Below are positions 1 to 7,442 of a stretch of DNA of 29,870 nucleotides, piece by piece (within the stretch, counting starts at the first letter, position 1; the number at the start of each line of letters is the position of its first letter). The stretch spans positions 1-29,870 of the forward strand of contig JBFYKJ010000116.1 of assembly GCA_041306005.1 (NCBI GenBank), in the 5' to 3' direction. The position numbers and the translations under genes are program-made. Source of the stretch: JBFYKJ01 sp041306005. Lineage in GTDB: Archaea; Altiarchaeota; Altiarchaeia; JAFGQM01. The notes under the pieces are model-generated. The model did not search any database. It saw nothing but the letters and a program-made list of their open reading frames with translations, and was not told the origin of the DNA.

Positions 1-638
1 AGAGCCAGAAGAGATACAAGCGGTCCGGCGTGCAGATGAAGCAGATGTTCACCGGGCCGTACACCATGGCCGACTGGGCGTTCTACGAGAAGCACGAGAG
101 CAGGAGGGATCTGACGCTCGACCTCGCAGAGGCGCTTGCAAAGGAAGCCAGGGCCCTTGACAAGGCGGGCTGCTCTTACATCCAAATAGACGAGCCCGCG
201 CTGTGCACGCACCCGGGAGAGGAGGAGATGCTCCTTCAGGCCGAGGCGTTAGAGATAATAACAAAAGGGCTTAAGGCATATACCGCCATCCACGTCTGTT
301 ATGGGGATTTTGGCATGCTCTTCCCATACGCGCTTGACTTCAAGATAGATTTGATTGACCTCGAGTTCGCGAACAACGGGTTCAGGACCCTTGACGTCCT
401 TCGGCAGTACGACTTCACGAAGGATCTGGGTTTCGGGGTTGTGGATGTCCACAAGAAAGAAGTTGAATCCGTCGCCCAAGTGAAGAAGAACATAATGCTT
501 GCACTGGATTTCTTAAAGCCCGAGCAGGTGTATCCAAAGCCCGACTGCGGCTTAAAACTGCTCCCGAACGAGGAAGTGGCTTACCTGAAGCTGAAGGCCG
601 TGGGGGATGCGGCTAAGGAGCTTAGGGAAGAGCTCTGA
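1..638 (+). CDS. Methionine synthase, archaeal short type (MetE C-terminal-domain family), 5'-truncated by the window
   Basis: This catalyses methyl transfer to homocysteine to make methionine. The reading frame is open from base 3, so the gene starts upstream of the window; about 212 residues are visible. The fold signature of the MetE catalytic (C-terminal) domain is clear: MFTGPYTMADW near the start, IQIDEPAL, the zinc-ligand segment HVCYGDF, a following Glu in LEFANNG, and the second Cys ligand in PDCGLKLLP. Archaeal members of this family lack the bacterial MetE N-terminal half and are thought to use a corrinoid protein or other folate-independent methyl donor. Which donor is used here cannot be read from this fragment. 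The GTG at base 30 is an internal codon, not a start. A short gap separates it from a tiny AbrB-like gene. Confidence 0.88.
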   Translation, partial: SQKRYKRSGVQMKQMFTGPYTMADWAFYEKHESRRDLTLDLAEALAKEARALDKAGCSYIQIDEPALCTHPGEEEMLLQAEALEIITKGLKAYTAIHVCYGDFGMLFPYALDFKIDLIDLEFANNGFRTLDVLRQYDFTKDLGFGVVDVHKKEVESVAQVKKNIMLALDFLKPEQVYPKPDCGLKLLPNEEVAYLKLKAVGDAAKELREEL

Positions 639-666
639 TTTTCATAGTCTGAGCATCTAAGATTCC

Positions 667-798
667 ATGGAAAAGATTACCTGCGTTGCTAAGAAATGGG
701 GCAATTCCATAGGAGTCAGAATACCCAAGGAAGTTGTCGATAAAGAAGGTCTAAGAGCTGGCGAACCGATATTTATCCGTATTGAATCTGTTGATTAG
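667..798 (+). CDS. Minimal AbrB/MazE-type SpoVT domain protein, 43 aa, orphan
   Basis: A 43-codon frame from ATG to TAG. It encodes KKWGNSIGVRIPKEVVDK followed by GLRAGEPIFIRI, which is the swapped-hairpin AbrB/MazE DNA-binding fold typical of antitoxins and transcription regulators. Full-length archaeal relatives are usually 70-90 aa with a C-terminal toxin-binding tail; here the protein stops right after the last beta strand. No toxin (PIN, MazF) lies next to it. Its stop overlaps the thyX stop on the other strand by four bases. By hand count it is about 41% GC, clearly lower than its neighbours, which suggests acquisition or decay. It could be a functional minimal regulator or a truncated antitoxin remnant. 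Confidence 0.72.
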   Translation: MEKITCVAKKWGNSIGVRIPKEVVDKEGLRAGEPIFIRIESVD

Positions 799-1496
799 AG
801 CTTCTTGAACCTCTCCCTGACTTCCACCATTTTCCCGCAGGTCAGTTTTCCTTCCGGGCACGGCCCAATGACGCAGCCGGGCCCGCCGTCGTGGAACAGG
901 GTCGGCGCGACGGCTTTTGCCTGCTTTAGCATCTCAAGCGCGGCTTCACGTATTTCCCATTGCGTCCTGTTGCAGGTCCTTAAACGGATGAAGTGCAGCA
1001 GTTCCCGCGCGTCCATCGTGACAACAATATTAGTCGTTGCGGCATTGGGCAAAACGAAGCGTGCGTCCTCAGGCGGTATGCCCTTCTTTATCAGCTCGTC
1101 ATACGCCTCGGCGATCCCCCCCATAAGCGCGTCGTATGCCTTCTTAGCCTCGGCATCCTTTGCTATCGTCGGGGGCGTGACATATTCTATCTCCTCCTTC
1201 TTGAACTTGACGTACCTTTGGCTCTGCTGGGTGTATGAGGCTATCCTGTGCCTGACAAGTTGATGCGTAAGGGCGCGTGATACCCCCGAGATGCTGAAAG
1301 TGAACGTCGCGTGCTCCGTCACGGACGCGTGGCCAAATCCCATGACCATTTTAAGGAACTCAAGGGCTTTTGCCCTGTCCAGGTCCTCGAACAGTTCGGC
1401 AGTAGTCTCCTTCTTCCAGGAAGTGAATGCCGCGGCCGCGCAGACCATGTCCGGATCGGGCGTGTGAGCCAATAGTTTTATCTCCATTTCTACCAC
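795..1496 (-). CDS. thyX: FAD-dependent thymidylate synthase ThyX
   Basis: Flavin-dependent thymidylate synthase makes dTMP from dUMP using methylene-tetrahydrofolate and NAD(P)H. The ThyX signature RHRIASYTQQSQR is present at residues 82-94 (family motif RHRxxSxxxxSxR), preceded by HASVTEHATFTF, which contributes to FAD/dUMP binding. At 233 aa it is of normal family length. A TATA-like stretch (TTTTTAA on the minus strand, about 1519-1527) sits about 27 nt upstream of the ATG at 1496, so that start, rather than the ATG three codons in, fits a leaderless transcript. It is divergent from tyrA and converges on the AbrB-like gene with a four-base overlap. Having ThyX implies folate-type C1 metabolism. 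Confidence 0.95.
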   Translation of the reverse strand: MVEMEIKLLAHTPDPDMVCAAAAFTSWKKETTAELFEDLDRAKALEFLKMVMGFGHASVTEHATFTFSISGVSRALTHQLVRHRIASYTQQSQRYVKFKKEEIEYVTPPTIAKDAEAKKAYDALMGGIAEAYDELIKKGIPPEDARFVLPNAATTNIVVTMDARELLHFIRLRTCNRTQWEIREAALEMLKQAKAVAPTLFHDGGPGCVIGPCPEGKLTCGKMVEVRERFKKL

Positions 1497-1518
1497 CGGC
1501 TAAGTTTAGCCGGGACGG

Positions 1519-1527
1519 GTTAAAAAG
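1519..1527 (-). promoter_or_regulatory. Putative TATA box for thyX
   Basis: Minus-strand CTTTTTAAC lies about 27 nt upstream of the ATG at 1496, the spacing expected when the archaeal transcription start coincides with the start codon. Confidence 0.45.
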
Positions 1528-1609
1528 CCGATTTTTCGGGCAGTTACAGCCGGTTCCTTTTCCTAATGCAGGCCTTTTGTTTTTTCTAACGGGAACGATT
1601 AACTAAGCG

Positions 1610-2470
1610 ATGGCTTCTGCAGCAATCATCGGCGGGTACGGCGGGATGGGGCGGCTCTTCGCCCGTATCCTGAAGAAGAACGGCTTTGAGGTAGTGATAG
1701 CCGGGCCGACGGCGGAGAAGGGGAAGAAGGCGTCTAAGGAGCTTGGTGTCCCGTACGAGCAGGACAACAAGAAGGCGGCCAAGGCAGCGGACCTGGTGAT
1801 AATAACCGTCCCGATAACCAGGACTGAAGCAGTCATCAAAGAGGTGGCGCCGGTGATGAAACCCGGCTCCCTCCTCATGGACCTGACTTCGGTCAAGAAG
1901 GGCCCGTGCGAGGCGATGGCAAAAGCGGCCCCAGCGGGCGTTGCTGTCCTCGGCTGCCACCCTGTCTTCGGGCCGATGACTTCTTCCTTCAAGGGCCAGA
2001 ACTTTGTGCTCTGCCCTGTGCGCGAGAACAAGTGGGTGCAAAAGTTCAAAGACCTGCTGAAAAAGGAAGGCGCTAGGGTGACGGTTTGCACCTCCGAGGA
2101 GCATGACAAAGCAATGGGCGTCATACAGGGGATGACACACTTCATGCTCATCTCGGCGGGGATTACGATGAGCGACCTCGATTTTGACGTTAAGGGCACC
2201 AAAGACTTCGCATCGCCCGTTTACCAGCTCGTCATTGACCTTGTCGGGCGCATACTCGGGCAGGACCCGAGGCTCTACGGCGAGATACAGCTGAACAACT
2301 CCGAGACCAAGGTGGTCAGGGATGCTTACTTGCGTGCCGCCAAGCGCCTTGACGCGCTCATCTCAAAGGGCGACGAAGACGCATTCATCGAGGAGATGGC
2401 GCGCGCCGCAAAGCACTTCGGCGACACCGAGGGCTCGCTGAAGCGCACGCAGGAGATCCTGAAGAAGTGA
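1610..2470 (+). CDS. tyrA: Prephenate dehydrogenase TyrA
   Basis: Oxidatively decarboxylates prephenate to 4-hydroxyphenylpyruvate in tyrosine synthesis, with NAD(P)+. The N-terminal Rossmann domain shows GGYGGMG (residues 8-14). DLTSVK (91-96) and HPVFGPM (117-123, with the conserved His) are TyrA hallmarks, and MGVIQGMTHF precedes the helical dimerisation domain. It is 286 aa with no fused chorismate mutase domain, so AroQ would be encoded elsewhere. The ATG at 1610 begins directly with the nucleotide-binding strand. It is first in an apparent + strand run with the SLOG protein and nob1 (19- and 27-nt gaps). With pheA nearby, the terminal steps of both Tyr and Phe synthesis are in this window. 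Confidence 0.93.
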   Translation: MASAAIIGGYGGMGRLFARILKKNGFEVVIAGPTAEKGKKASKELGVPYEQDNKKAAKAADLVIITVPITRTEAVIKEVAPVMKPGSLLMDLTSVKKGPCEAMAKAAPAGVAVLGCHPVFGPMTSSFKGQNFVLCPVRENKWVQKFKDLLKKEGARVTVCTSEEHDKAMGVIQGMTHFMLISAGITMSDLDFDVKGTKDFASPVYQLVIDLVGRILGQDPRLYGEIQLNNSETKVVRDAYLRAAKRLDALISKGDEDAFIEEMARAAKHFGDTEGSLKRTQEILKK

Positions 2471-2489
2471 GGATCCGCACGAGGACAAG

Positions 2490-2972
2490 ATGAGAATAAA
2501 CATAGGCGTCATAGGCAGCAAGAGGACCTCGGGGGCGAACCTTAAGATCGCCGAGGCCGTTGGCCGCGAGGTCGCCAAGGCGGGCGCAGCCCTGATATGC
2601 GGCGGCAGGGGGGGCGTCATGCGCGCGGCCGCCAAGGGCTGCAAGAAAGCCGGCGGAATCTCGATAGGCATCCTCCCTCTCCTTGACAAGAGCGACTGCG
2701 ACACCGACTGCCTGGAGATCGCGCTCCCGACGAGCATGGGCTTTGGCCGGAACATCTTCATCGCGTCCGCGAGCGATGTCCTGATAGCTATAGACGGGAG
2801 CTACGGCACGCTTTCCGAGGCCGCATTCGCGCTCAACTACGGGCGCCAGGTCATCGTCATAACGGGCACCGGCGGGACTTGCGACTACCTGGCAAAAGGC
2901 ATATTCGACATCAAGACGGCGAAGGGCGCGAAAGAAGCCGTGAAGCTAGCTATCAAGCTCGCTAAGAAGTGA
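2490..2972 (+). CDS. SLOG/LOG-family Rossmann protein (TIGR00725-like)
   Basis: A 160-aa protein of the 'possible lysine decarboxylase'/SLOG superfamily. The nucleotide-binding signatures are visible: GVIGSKRTSG at the N-terminus, ICGGRGGVMRAA in the first half, and IDGSYGTLSEAAFAL, the variant of the LOG PGGxGTxxE motif. Some LOG members are cytokinin phosphoribohydrolases, and others bind nucleotides of unknown identity. This short form resembles the TIGR00725/DprA-related group, for which I know no established reaction. It follows tyrA by 19 nt and precedes nob1, suggesting co-transcription without an obvious functional link. Confidence 0.8.
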   Translation: MRINIGVIGSKRTSGANLKIAEAVGREVAKAGAALICGGRGGVMRAAAKGCKKAGGISIGILPLLDKSDCDTDCLEIALPTSMGFGRNIFIASASDVLIAIDGSYGTLSEAAFALNYGRQVIVITGTGGTCDYLAKGIFDIKTAKGAKEAVKLAIKLAKK

Positions 2973-2999
2973 CGGCCTGGAGCCGATTTGAACTCTGCA

Positions 3000-3479
3000 A
3001 TGGCCCCAAAAGTAATAGACTCATCAGGCATAATTAACGCGCGCGACAGGGAGCTGGAGGGCTCGTTCTTGGCCCCGCCCTCGATAGCGTCGGAGCTAAA
3101 GGACATCCAGTCGCGGCTCAAGTTCGAGGGGGCCGTCGCATCGGGCGCCATAAAGCTGCGCCAGCCGGATAAGAAGTCTCTTGACGAGGTGTGGGCCGCG
3201 GCAAGCAAGAGCGGGACGCTTTCCCTTCTCTCGGAGACCGACCTTGAAGTCCTGGCTCTCGCCAGCGAAGAGAAGCTCCCGCTCGTCACCGACGACTACG
3301 ACCTGCAGAACATGTGCACGATACTCGGATTGAAGTTTGAGAGGGTATCGATGCGCGGGATACGGGGCGCACTAACCTGGAAGAAGAAGTGCGCTGCGTG
3401 CGGGAAAGCGTATAAGGGCGATGCCTCGGAGTGCGAGGCATGCGGGTCGACGAGATTTAAGGTTGTAAAAGGCAAGTGA
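3000..3479 (+). CDS. nob1: rRNA maturation endonuclease Nob1 (PIN domain plus zinc ribbon)
   Basis: Archaeal Nob1 cuts the 3' end of 16S pre-rRNA during small-subunit maturation. The PIN domain comes first, with acidic residues D7 (KVIDSSGII), E32 (SIASELKD), D81 (SETDLEVL) and D98/D99 (VTDDYDLQNM). A zinc ribbon follows with C131-x2-C134 and C145-x2-C148. The length of 159 aa is normal for archaeal Nob1. I chose the ATG at 3000 over an upstream in-frame TTG at 2988, because PIN proteins usually begin with the first beta strand within a few residues. It is last in the tyrA-SLOG-nob1 run. This gene is a good marker of an archaeal chromosome. Confidence 0.88.
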   Translation: MAPKVIDSSGIINARDRELEGSFLAPPSIASELKDIQSRLKFEGAVASGAIKLRQPDKKSLDEVWAAASKSGTLSLLSETDLEVLALASEEKLPLVTDDYDLQNMCTILGLKFERVSMRGIRGALTWKKKCAACGKAYKGDASECEACGSTRFKVVKGK

Positions 3480-3494
3480 TTGTACTGCAGCACT

Positions 3495-4070
3495 TTAGGA
3501 TATCCAGCCCATCATCGCCTTCCCGAAGTAGGCCACCATCAGGTACCTGGGTATCTTCCCTATTACCGCCGCCAGCAGGAATTTCTTCCACCCGTATCTT
3601 AGCGCCCCGGCGATAAGGCCGACAAAATCTATCGGGGTTATCGGGAAGGCCGCAGCGGCGACGATGCCCCAAAAGCCGTACTTCTTGAACACCTCCTTGG
3701 CTCTCTTGTACTTGCCGCCCTCTTTGCCCTCCGCATCAATCAGCCTCTCGCTGCCGGCGCCGATGAAGTAGCCGGAGAGTTCCCCTATCCCCGATGCTAT
3801 CCCTGAAACGACTCCGACCAGCAGCGGGTCTAAGGTGTTTGACGCCGCGAGGACGACAGCCACCACCGGGACCGGCAGGAAGAGGACCATCGAGAGGGCG
3901 AGGACTGCGAAGAACAGGACGACGTAGCCGAACGGGCCAGACAGGCTTTGGGTTATCGCGGAGAAGGGGAGGTTAGGGATAGCAAGGGCAAGAGCTATCA
4001 GGAGTATCGCGAAGAGCACCAAGTACGACTGCGGGCTGGAAAGCTTCTTGTTCAAGGTTTTGAAGTCCAT
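3495..4070 (-). CDS. VTT/DedA-family membrane protein
   Basis: A 191-aa polytopic membrane protein with hydrophobic segments at about residues 16-33, 47-74, 80-100, 131-150 and 165-185. The VTT (formerly SNARE-associated/DedA) signature is visible in the glycine-containing GELSGYFIGAG and in FPITPIDFVGLIAGALR, matching the re-entrant-loop region. Family members are implicated in lipid scrambling and undecaprenyl- or polyprenyl-phosphate recycling; a role here in membrane lipid homeostasis is inference. It is the last gene of a probable minus-strand unit behind the charged hypothetical and pheA (42-nt gap). It converges on nob1 with a gap of only 15 nt. Confidence 0.85.
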   Translation of the reverse strand: MDFKTLNKKLSSPQSYLVLFAILLIALALAIPNLPFSAITQSLSGPFGYVVLFFAVLALSMVLFLPVPVVAVVLAASNTLDPLLVGVVSGIASGIGELSGYFIGAGSERLIDAEGKEGGKYKRAKEVFKKYGFWGIVAAAAFPITPIDFVGLIAGALRYGWKKFLLAAVIGKIPRYLMVAYFGKAMMGWIS

Positions 4071-4112
4071 AAGTTTCAGGGCGTACCGGCGGAGCCTCAG
4101 GGCCGACAGCGG

Positions 4113-4592
4113 TCAGGGCGCCCCATGCCGCGGGGGCCTTTTGGATTCCCGCTCCCCCGGCGGCTGCTTGCGCTGGAATAGAAGCCTCCTTACATTTTCG
4201 ATGCTTGTAGTTTTCTTTGGCTGCGCTTCCTGGCGCGCTCTTGCCATTCGGTCATGCTCTTTAAGGCGCTGGTCTATAATCCGTACGGCCCTGACGACCC
4301 CCTCCCTTTTATCGGGGTCCGGCTCGATCCTCATATTCTTCATAAGGGCCTCCCTCACCTTCTCGAGCTTTGCAGGCGGGGCTCCGTCGGGGGCAAACCT
4401 TATGACGCGTTCAAAATGCTCCTTTACCCTAAGCTCGTCGAACTTCGCATCTACCTCGGTTATGTGGTCGTTGCCCGTTGGTCTTGCGGCCCGGGCGGGT
4501 ATTTCGTGGCCCGGCTCCCGGGGCGGCGCACCCCTTTCGATTTTTATGTATTTTTTCCCGCCGATAACCACTTCTTCGTTTTTTTCATCCAT
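4113..4592 (-). CDS. Hypothetical charged protein in the pheA operon
   Basis: I do not recognise this 159-aa protein. It opens with a short beta-like stretch (VVIGGKKYIKIERG), followed by Pro/Arg-rich sequence and helical, highly charged segments, and ends with a basic tail rich in Lys, Arg and Pro. It has no Cys and no membrane segment. Expression is well supported: an unusually strong Shine-Dalgarno (AAAGGAGG, complementary to 4598-4605) lies just upstream of the ATG, and the gene begins 26 nt after pheA ends. The internal gene position with a strong ribosome site contrasts with the apparently leaderless first genes nearby. The basic tail suggests nucleic-acid or membrane-surface contact, but this is speculation. 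Confidence 0.6.
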   Translation of the reverse strand: MDEKNEEVVIGGKKYIKIERGAPPREPGHEIPARAARPTGNDHITEVDAKFDELRVKEHFERVIRFAPDGAPPAKLEKVREALMKNMRIEPDPDKREGVVRAVRIIDQRLKEHDRMARARQEAQPKKTTSIENVRRLLFQRKQPPGERESKRPPRHGAP

Positions 4593-4597
4593 TGCAA

Positions 4598-4605
4598 CCT
4601 CCTTT
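4598..4605 (-). promoter_or_regulatory. Strong Shine-Dalgarno for the gene starting at 4592
   Basis: The minus strand reads AAAGGAGG five bases before the ATG. It fixes the start of the operon-internal hypothetical gene. Confidence 0.75.
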
Positions 4606-4618
4606 GGCCAGTTTTGTT

Positions 4619-5452
4619 TTATCCCCTCGGGTAAGACCCGAGCATCTTGAAATACGTAGTCTTAGCCCTGACATCGTCCAGCACCTTCCTCACCTTGGCG
4701 TCGTCCTTGTGGCCCTCCAGCTCTATGATGAACAGGTAAGCCCACTTCTTCTCCCTGCTGGGGCGGGATTCTATCTTCGTCAGGTTTATGCCCGCTTTCG
4801 CAAACGCGCCGAGCATGCCATAGAGCGCCCCGGCCTCGTCCTTCACGGCGACGATGATGCTGGTTTTGTCCCCCCCTGTCGCGGCGGACGCTGTTTTCGA
4901 CAGCACGAAGAACCTGGTCTCGTTGTCCTCGAGGTCGGATAGGTTGTCTATGAGTATCTTCAATCCGTACTTCTCGGCCGCGCTCCTGGAGCCTATGGCC
5001 GCGACCTTGGGGTCTTTCAGCTTCGCTACGCTTGCCATCGCCCCGGCCGTCGAGTAGTCCGCGCTGCCGCGCATCTTCGTAATCATCTTCGGCAGCTTCT
5101 TGCCCAGCAGCCTTGACAGCTTGCCCATGCACTGGGCGACGGCCTGCGGGTGGCTGCGGATAGTCCTGACGTCCTCAAGCCTTCCGACCCCGGCAAGGAC
5201 ATGCCTTATCTGGTGGTATATCTCGGCCCGGATGGGTAGGTCGTATTTCCTCAGGCACTCTATGGTCTCCTTGACGCTGCCCTCGGTGGAGTTCTCAAAC
5301 GGGACGACGCCGTATTCCGCCTTTCCTGAGGCCACCGCCTCGAACACCTGGGTTATGCTGCCCACATACCCGAAATCCCCCTCCCTAAAGTGCCTGTGCG
5401 CAGCCTCGTCGGTGAACGTTCCCACCGGCCCGAATACGGCTATCTTGGCCAT
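4619..5452 (-). CDS. pheA: Prephenate dehydratase PheA (monofunctional, with ACT domain)
   Basis: Converts prephenate to phenylpyruvate in phenylalanine synthesis. The catalytic PDT domain shows FGPVGTFTDEA at the start, VPFENSTEGSV, SHPQAVAQC and the NETRF motif containing the catalytic Thr. A C-terminal ACT domain (about residue 195 on) carries GALYGMLGAFAKAGINLTKIESRPS, the phenylalanine-sensing ESRP segment, so feedback inhibition by Phe is expected. Length is 277 aa from the ATG at 5452; an in-frame GTG lies one codon earlier. A TATA-like TTATAAAA on the minus strand about 23 nt upstream supports a near-leaderless start. It heads a probable operon with the charged hypothetical and VTT genes, and is divergent from the phosphomutase gene. 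Confidence 0.95.
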   Translation of the reverse strand: MAKIAVFGPVGTFTDEAAHRHFREGDFGYVGSITQVFEAVASGKAEYGVVPFENSTEGSVKETIECLRKYDLPIRAEIYHQIRHVLAGVGRLEDVRTIRSHPQAVAQCMGKLSRLLGKKLPKMITKMRGSADYSTAGAMASVAKLKDPKVAAIGSRSAAEKYGLKILIDNLSDLEDNETRFFVLSKTASAATGGDKTSIIVAVKDEAGALYGMLGAFAKAGINLTKIESRPSREKKWAYLFIIELEGHKDDAKVRKVLDDVRAKTTYFKMLGSYPRG

Positions 5453-5470
5453 CACGGATGCTCGGCCGCC

Positions 5471-5479
5471 TTTTATAAG
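5471..5479 (-). promoter_or_regulatory. Putative TATA box for pheA
   Basis: Minus-strand CTTATAAAA is centred about 23 nt upstream of the pheA ATG. It shares the short divergent intergenic region with the TATA box of the phosphomutase gene. Confidence 0.5.
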
Positions 5480-5492
5480 CTGCGGCCTGCCC

Positions 5493-5503
5493 TTTATTTA
5501 TAG
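5493..5503 (+). promoter_or_regulatory. Putative TATA box for the phosphomutase gene
   Basis: TTTATTTATAG is centred 27 nt upstream of the ATG at 5525, the spacing of a leaderless archaeal promoter. Confidence 0.6.
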
Positions 5504-5524
5504 TTATCCGCTTAAAATTAGCTC

Positions 5525-6853
5525 ATGGAGAACGTGTTCCGCGCGTATGACATACGCGGCGTGTACCAGAAGCAGATAACGCTTGATTTCGCCGAGCACA
5601 TCGGCCTCTCGTTTGGCACGGTCCTTGGCAACAAGGGCACGGTCGTGCTTGGGCGCGACGCCCGCCACGGCGGCCAGGAGCTGCAAAACGCAGTCTCAAA
5701 GGGCCTGAACCGCGCCGGCGTCGACACGGTAATGCTGGGCATGCTCCCCACCCCTGTCATAAACTACTGCTGCGCCAAGGAGAAGGCATCCGCCGGCGTC
5801 ATAATCTCCGCATCCCACAACCCGCCCGAGTACAACGGCATCCGCTTCAGGAAGGGCAGCGGCGCAGGCTACCCGGAGTGCATACCCGACGTCAAGAAGA
5901 CCTACTTTTCCAAGTCCTGGAAGGCGCCCGGCGGCGGGCACGAAAGGAACGCAGACAGCGAAAAGGTGCTGGAAGCCTACCTAGAAAACGTAGTCGGGAA
6001 GACTGTGATGAAAAAGCCGCTGAAGATAGTCGTCGACCCGGGCAACGGGGCCGCATGCGGCTGCGGGGTCTCGCTCTTCAAGAGGCTGGGCTGCGAGGTC
6101 ACGGCCATCAATGACACGCCGGACGGGGACTTCCCCGGGCGGAGCGCGTACCCGAACGAGCGGACGCTCGGCGGCCTGCAGGAAGCTGTCAAGAAGGCGA
6201 AGGCCGACATGGGCGTCGCGTACGACGGCGACGCGGACAGGGTGGTGTTCGCCGACGACAAGGGCAGGGTCATCTCAGCCGAGGAGGCGGGCGTTCTCAT
6301 GGTGCGGGAGATACTATCCGAGAAGAAGGGCGAAGTCGCGCTAAACGTCGACTGCTCGATGTCGGTGGAGGAGGAGGTCGTGAACCGCGGCGGGACCGTA
6401 AAGAGGATACGGGTGGGGGACGTGTTCCTCGCCGACGCGGTCGAGAACGGGGCGATATTCGCGATGGAAAGTTCCAGCCACTTCGTCGTGCCTAAATACT
6501 TCGGCTTTGACGACGGGCTTGCGGTGTCGGCCTACTTGGCCCAGATAGTCTCCGAGAGCGGGGACAAGCTGTCGGAGCTGACAGAAAAGGTGCCGAAATA
6601 CCCGACGATAAGAAAGGAGATGCACGTCCCGGACGACAAGAAGTTCAGGGCGATAGAGATACTGACAGAGCTATTCCGCTGCAGGAGCCCGCTCACGATA
6701 GACGGCGTCAAGCTTGTTTACCCGTGGGGATGGGTCCTTGCAAGGGCGTCGAATACGCAGCCCATGCTCCGGCTGACGGCCGAGGGGAAGACGGTGGAGG
6801 ACGCGGAGCACATGATAGAGGAGCTCGAGGACGCAGTCAGGAAGTGCCTTTGA
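5525..6853 (+). CDS. Phosphomannomutase/phosphoglucomutase (alpha-D-phosphohexomutase)
   Basis: Interconverts hexose 1- and 6-phosphates (Man or Glc), feeding nucleotide-sugar and glycan synthesis. All four domains are recognisable: FRAYDIRGVY at the N-terminus, the phosphoserine loop ISASHNP with S97, the metal loop DGDADR at residues 234-239, the sugar-specificity loop ESSSH (variant of GEESGH), and the C-terminal phosphate-binding RASNTQPMLRLTAEG. The 442-aa length is normal. Mannose versus glucose preference cannot be decided from sequence alone. A glycan role suits the many N-glycosylation sequons in the surface proteins further on. The start at 5525 is supported by TATA spacing. Confidence 0.92.
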   Translation: MENVFRAYDIRGVYQKQITLDFAEHIGLSFGTVLGNKGTVVLGRDARHGGQELQNAVSKGLNRAGVDTVMLGMLPTPVINYCCAKEKASAGVIISASHNPPEYNGIRFRKGSGAGYPECIPDVKKTYFSKSWKAPGGGHERNADSEKVLEAYLENVVGKTVMKKPLKIVVDPGNGAACGCGVSLFKRLGCEVTAINDTPDGDFPGRSAYPNERTLGGLQEAVKKAKADMGVAYDGDADRVVFADDKGRVISAEEAGVLMVREILSEKKGEVALNVDCSMSVEEEVVNRGGTVKRIRVGDVFLADAVENGAIFAMESSSHFVVPKYFGFDDGLAVSAYLAQIVSESGDKLSELTEKVPKYPTIRKEMHVPDDKKFRAIEILTELFRCRSPLTIDGVKLVYPWGWVLARASNTQPMLRLTAEGKTVEDAEHMIEELEDAVRKCL

Positions 6854-6862
6854 GACGGCGGC

Positions 6863-6944
6863 CCAAGCAAGCCGGAAAGAGAATCCCGGCGTAAACGTCT
6901 CAACACTCCGGGAAGAGAATCCCGGTCAATAGTCCAAGCAAGCC
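6863..6944. repeat. Degenerate direct repeats with small hairpins after the phosphomutase gene
   Basis: CCAAGCAAGCC occurs at 6863-6873 and again at 6934-6944. Between them two similar palindromic elements occur 36 bp apart: 6872-6889 and 6908-6925. The second is CCGGGA-AGAGAA-TCCCGG, a perfect 6-bp stem with a 6-base loop, and the first extends to GCCGG/CCGGC ends. The region lies between two convergent genes and could act as a bidirectional 3'-end or terminator structure. Confidence 0.6.
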
Positions 6945-6959
6945 CGCCATATGCGTCGG

Positions 6960-7412
6960 CTATGGCCGGACAGCGGCCCTGGCCTTCATCCTTCCGATGA
7001 TGTACTCGCGCAACTTATCGGGCGTAGCGAAGTCATCGTCAGTGCATTCATAGAGCTTGCCCTCCCCCCTTAATCTTTCGGTCTCCCTAAGCACTTCCTG
7101 GCGCCCCCACTTTCTAAGGATAGCGGGGTCTATGACTTCAGGCCGGCAAAATACCAAGTCGGCATCCTTCAGTTCCCTAGCGCGAAGCCTCCTCCAAGGG
7201 TTCTTCCATGACAAGCCCCGTATAGAAATACTGAAGGGGATGCCATCGTGCTTAGTGCGGAACTCCTGATTTCTCGGACGCCGAAATCCGAATTTAGTCT
7301 CCTCGCCGGTTAGCGCACACACGATGTGCTGCGCTCTATTCACGGAATCCCCTATGCCATGCGTGCAAATGGCGTATATCCTAAACGGTTTTTCGGGCGC
7401 TCTTTCCTGCAT
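6960..7412 (-). CDS. Hypothetical protein, possible distant LMW-phosphatase-like fold
   Basis: About 150 aa from the ATG at 7412; an in-frame TTG at 7430 is an alternative start. I do not recognise it firmly. The layout FRIYAICTHGIGDSVNRAQ at the N-terminus, followed later by LKDADLVFCRPEVID, loosely recalls low-molecular-weight phosphatase-like proteins (a P-loop after strand 1, then an 'ADLV' segment). However, the CX5R catalytic loop is absent (Cys and Arg are nine residues apart), so activity should not be assumed. The C-terminal half is helical and basic. It is last in a tight minus-strand run after two methyltransferases and RNase HI, starting about 30 nt beyond the rnhA stop. Confidence 0.6.
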   Translation of the reverse strand: MQERAPEKPFRIYAICTHGIGDSVNRAQHIVCALTGEETKFGFRRPRNQEFRTKHDGIPFSISIRGLSWKNPWRRLRARELKDADLVFCRPEVIDPAILRKWGRQEVLRETERLRGEGKLYECTDDDFATPDKLREYIIGRMKARAAVRP

Positions 7413-7442
7413 GATGTAATTTATCCGCAAGAGAATAAAACA

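Noticed and set aside
2988..2999. TTG start for nob1
   Set aside because: It adds four residues before the first strand of the PIN domain. The ATG at 3000 gives the usual length.
6960..7412. Naming this gene a protein-tyrosine phosphatase
   Set aside because: The P-loop CX5R(S/T) is missing; only a loose strand-loop resemblance remains, so it is left as hypothetical.
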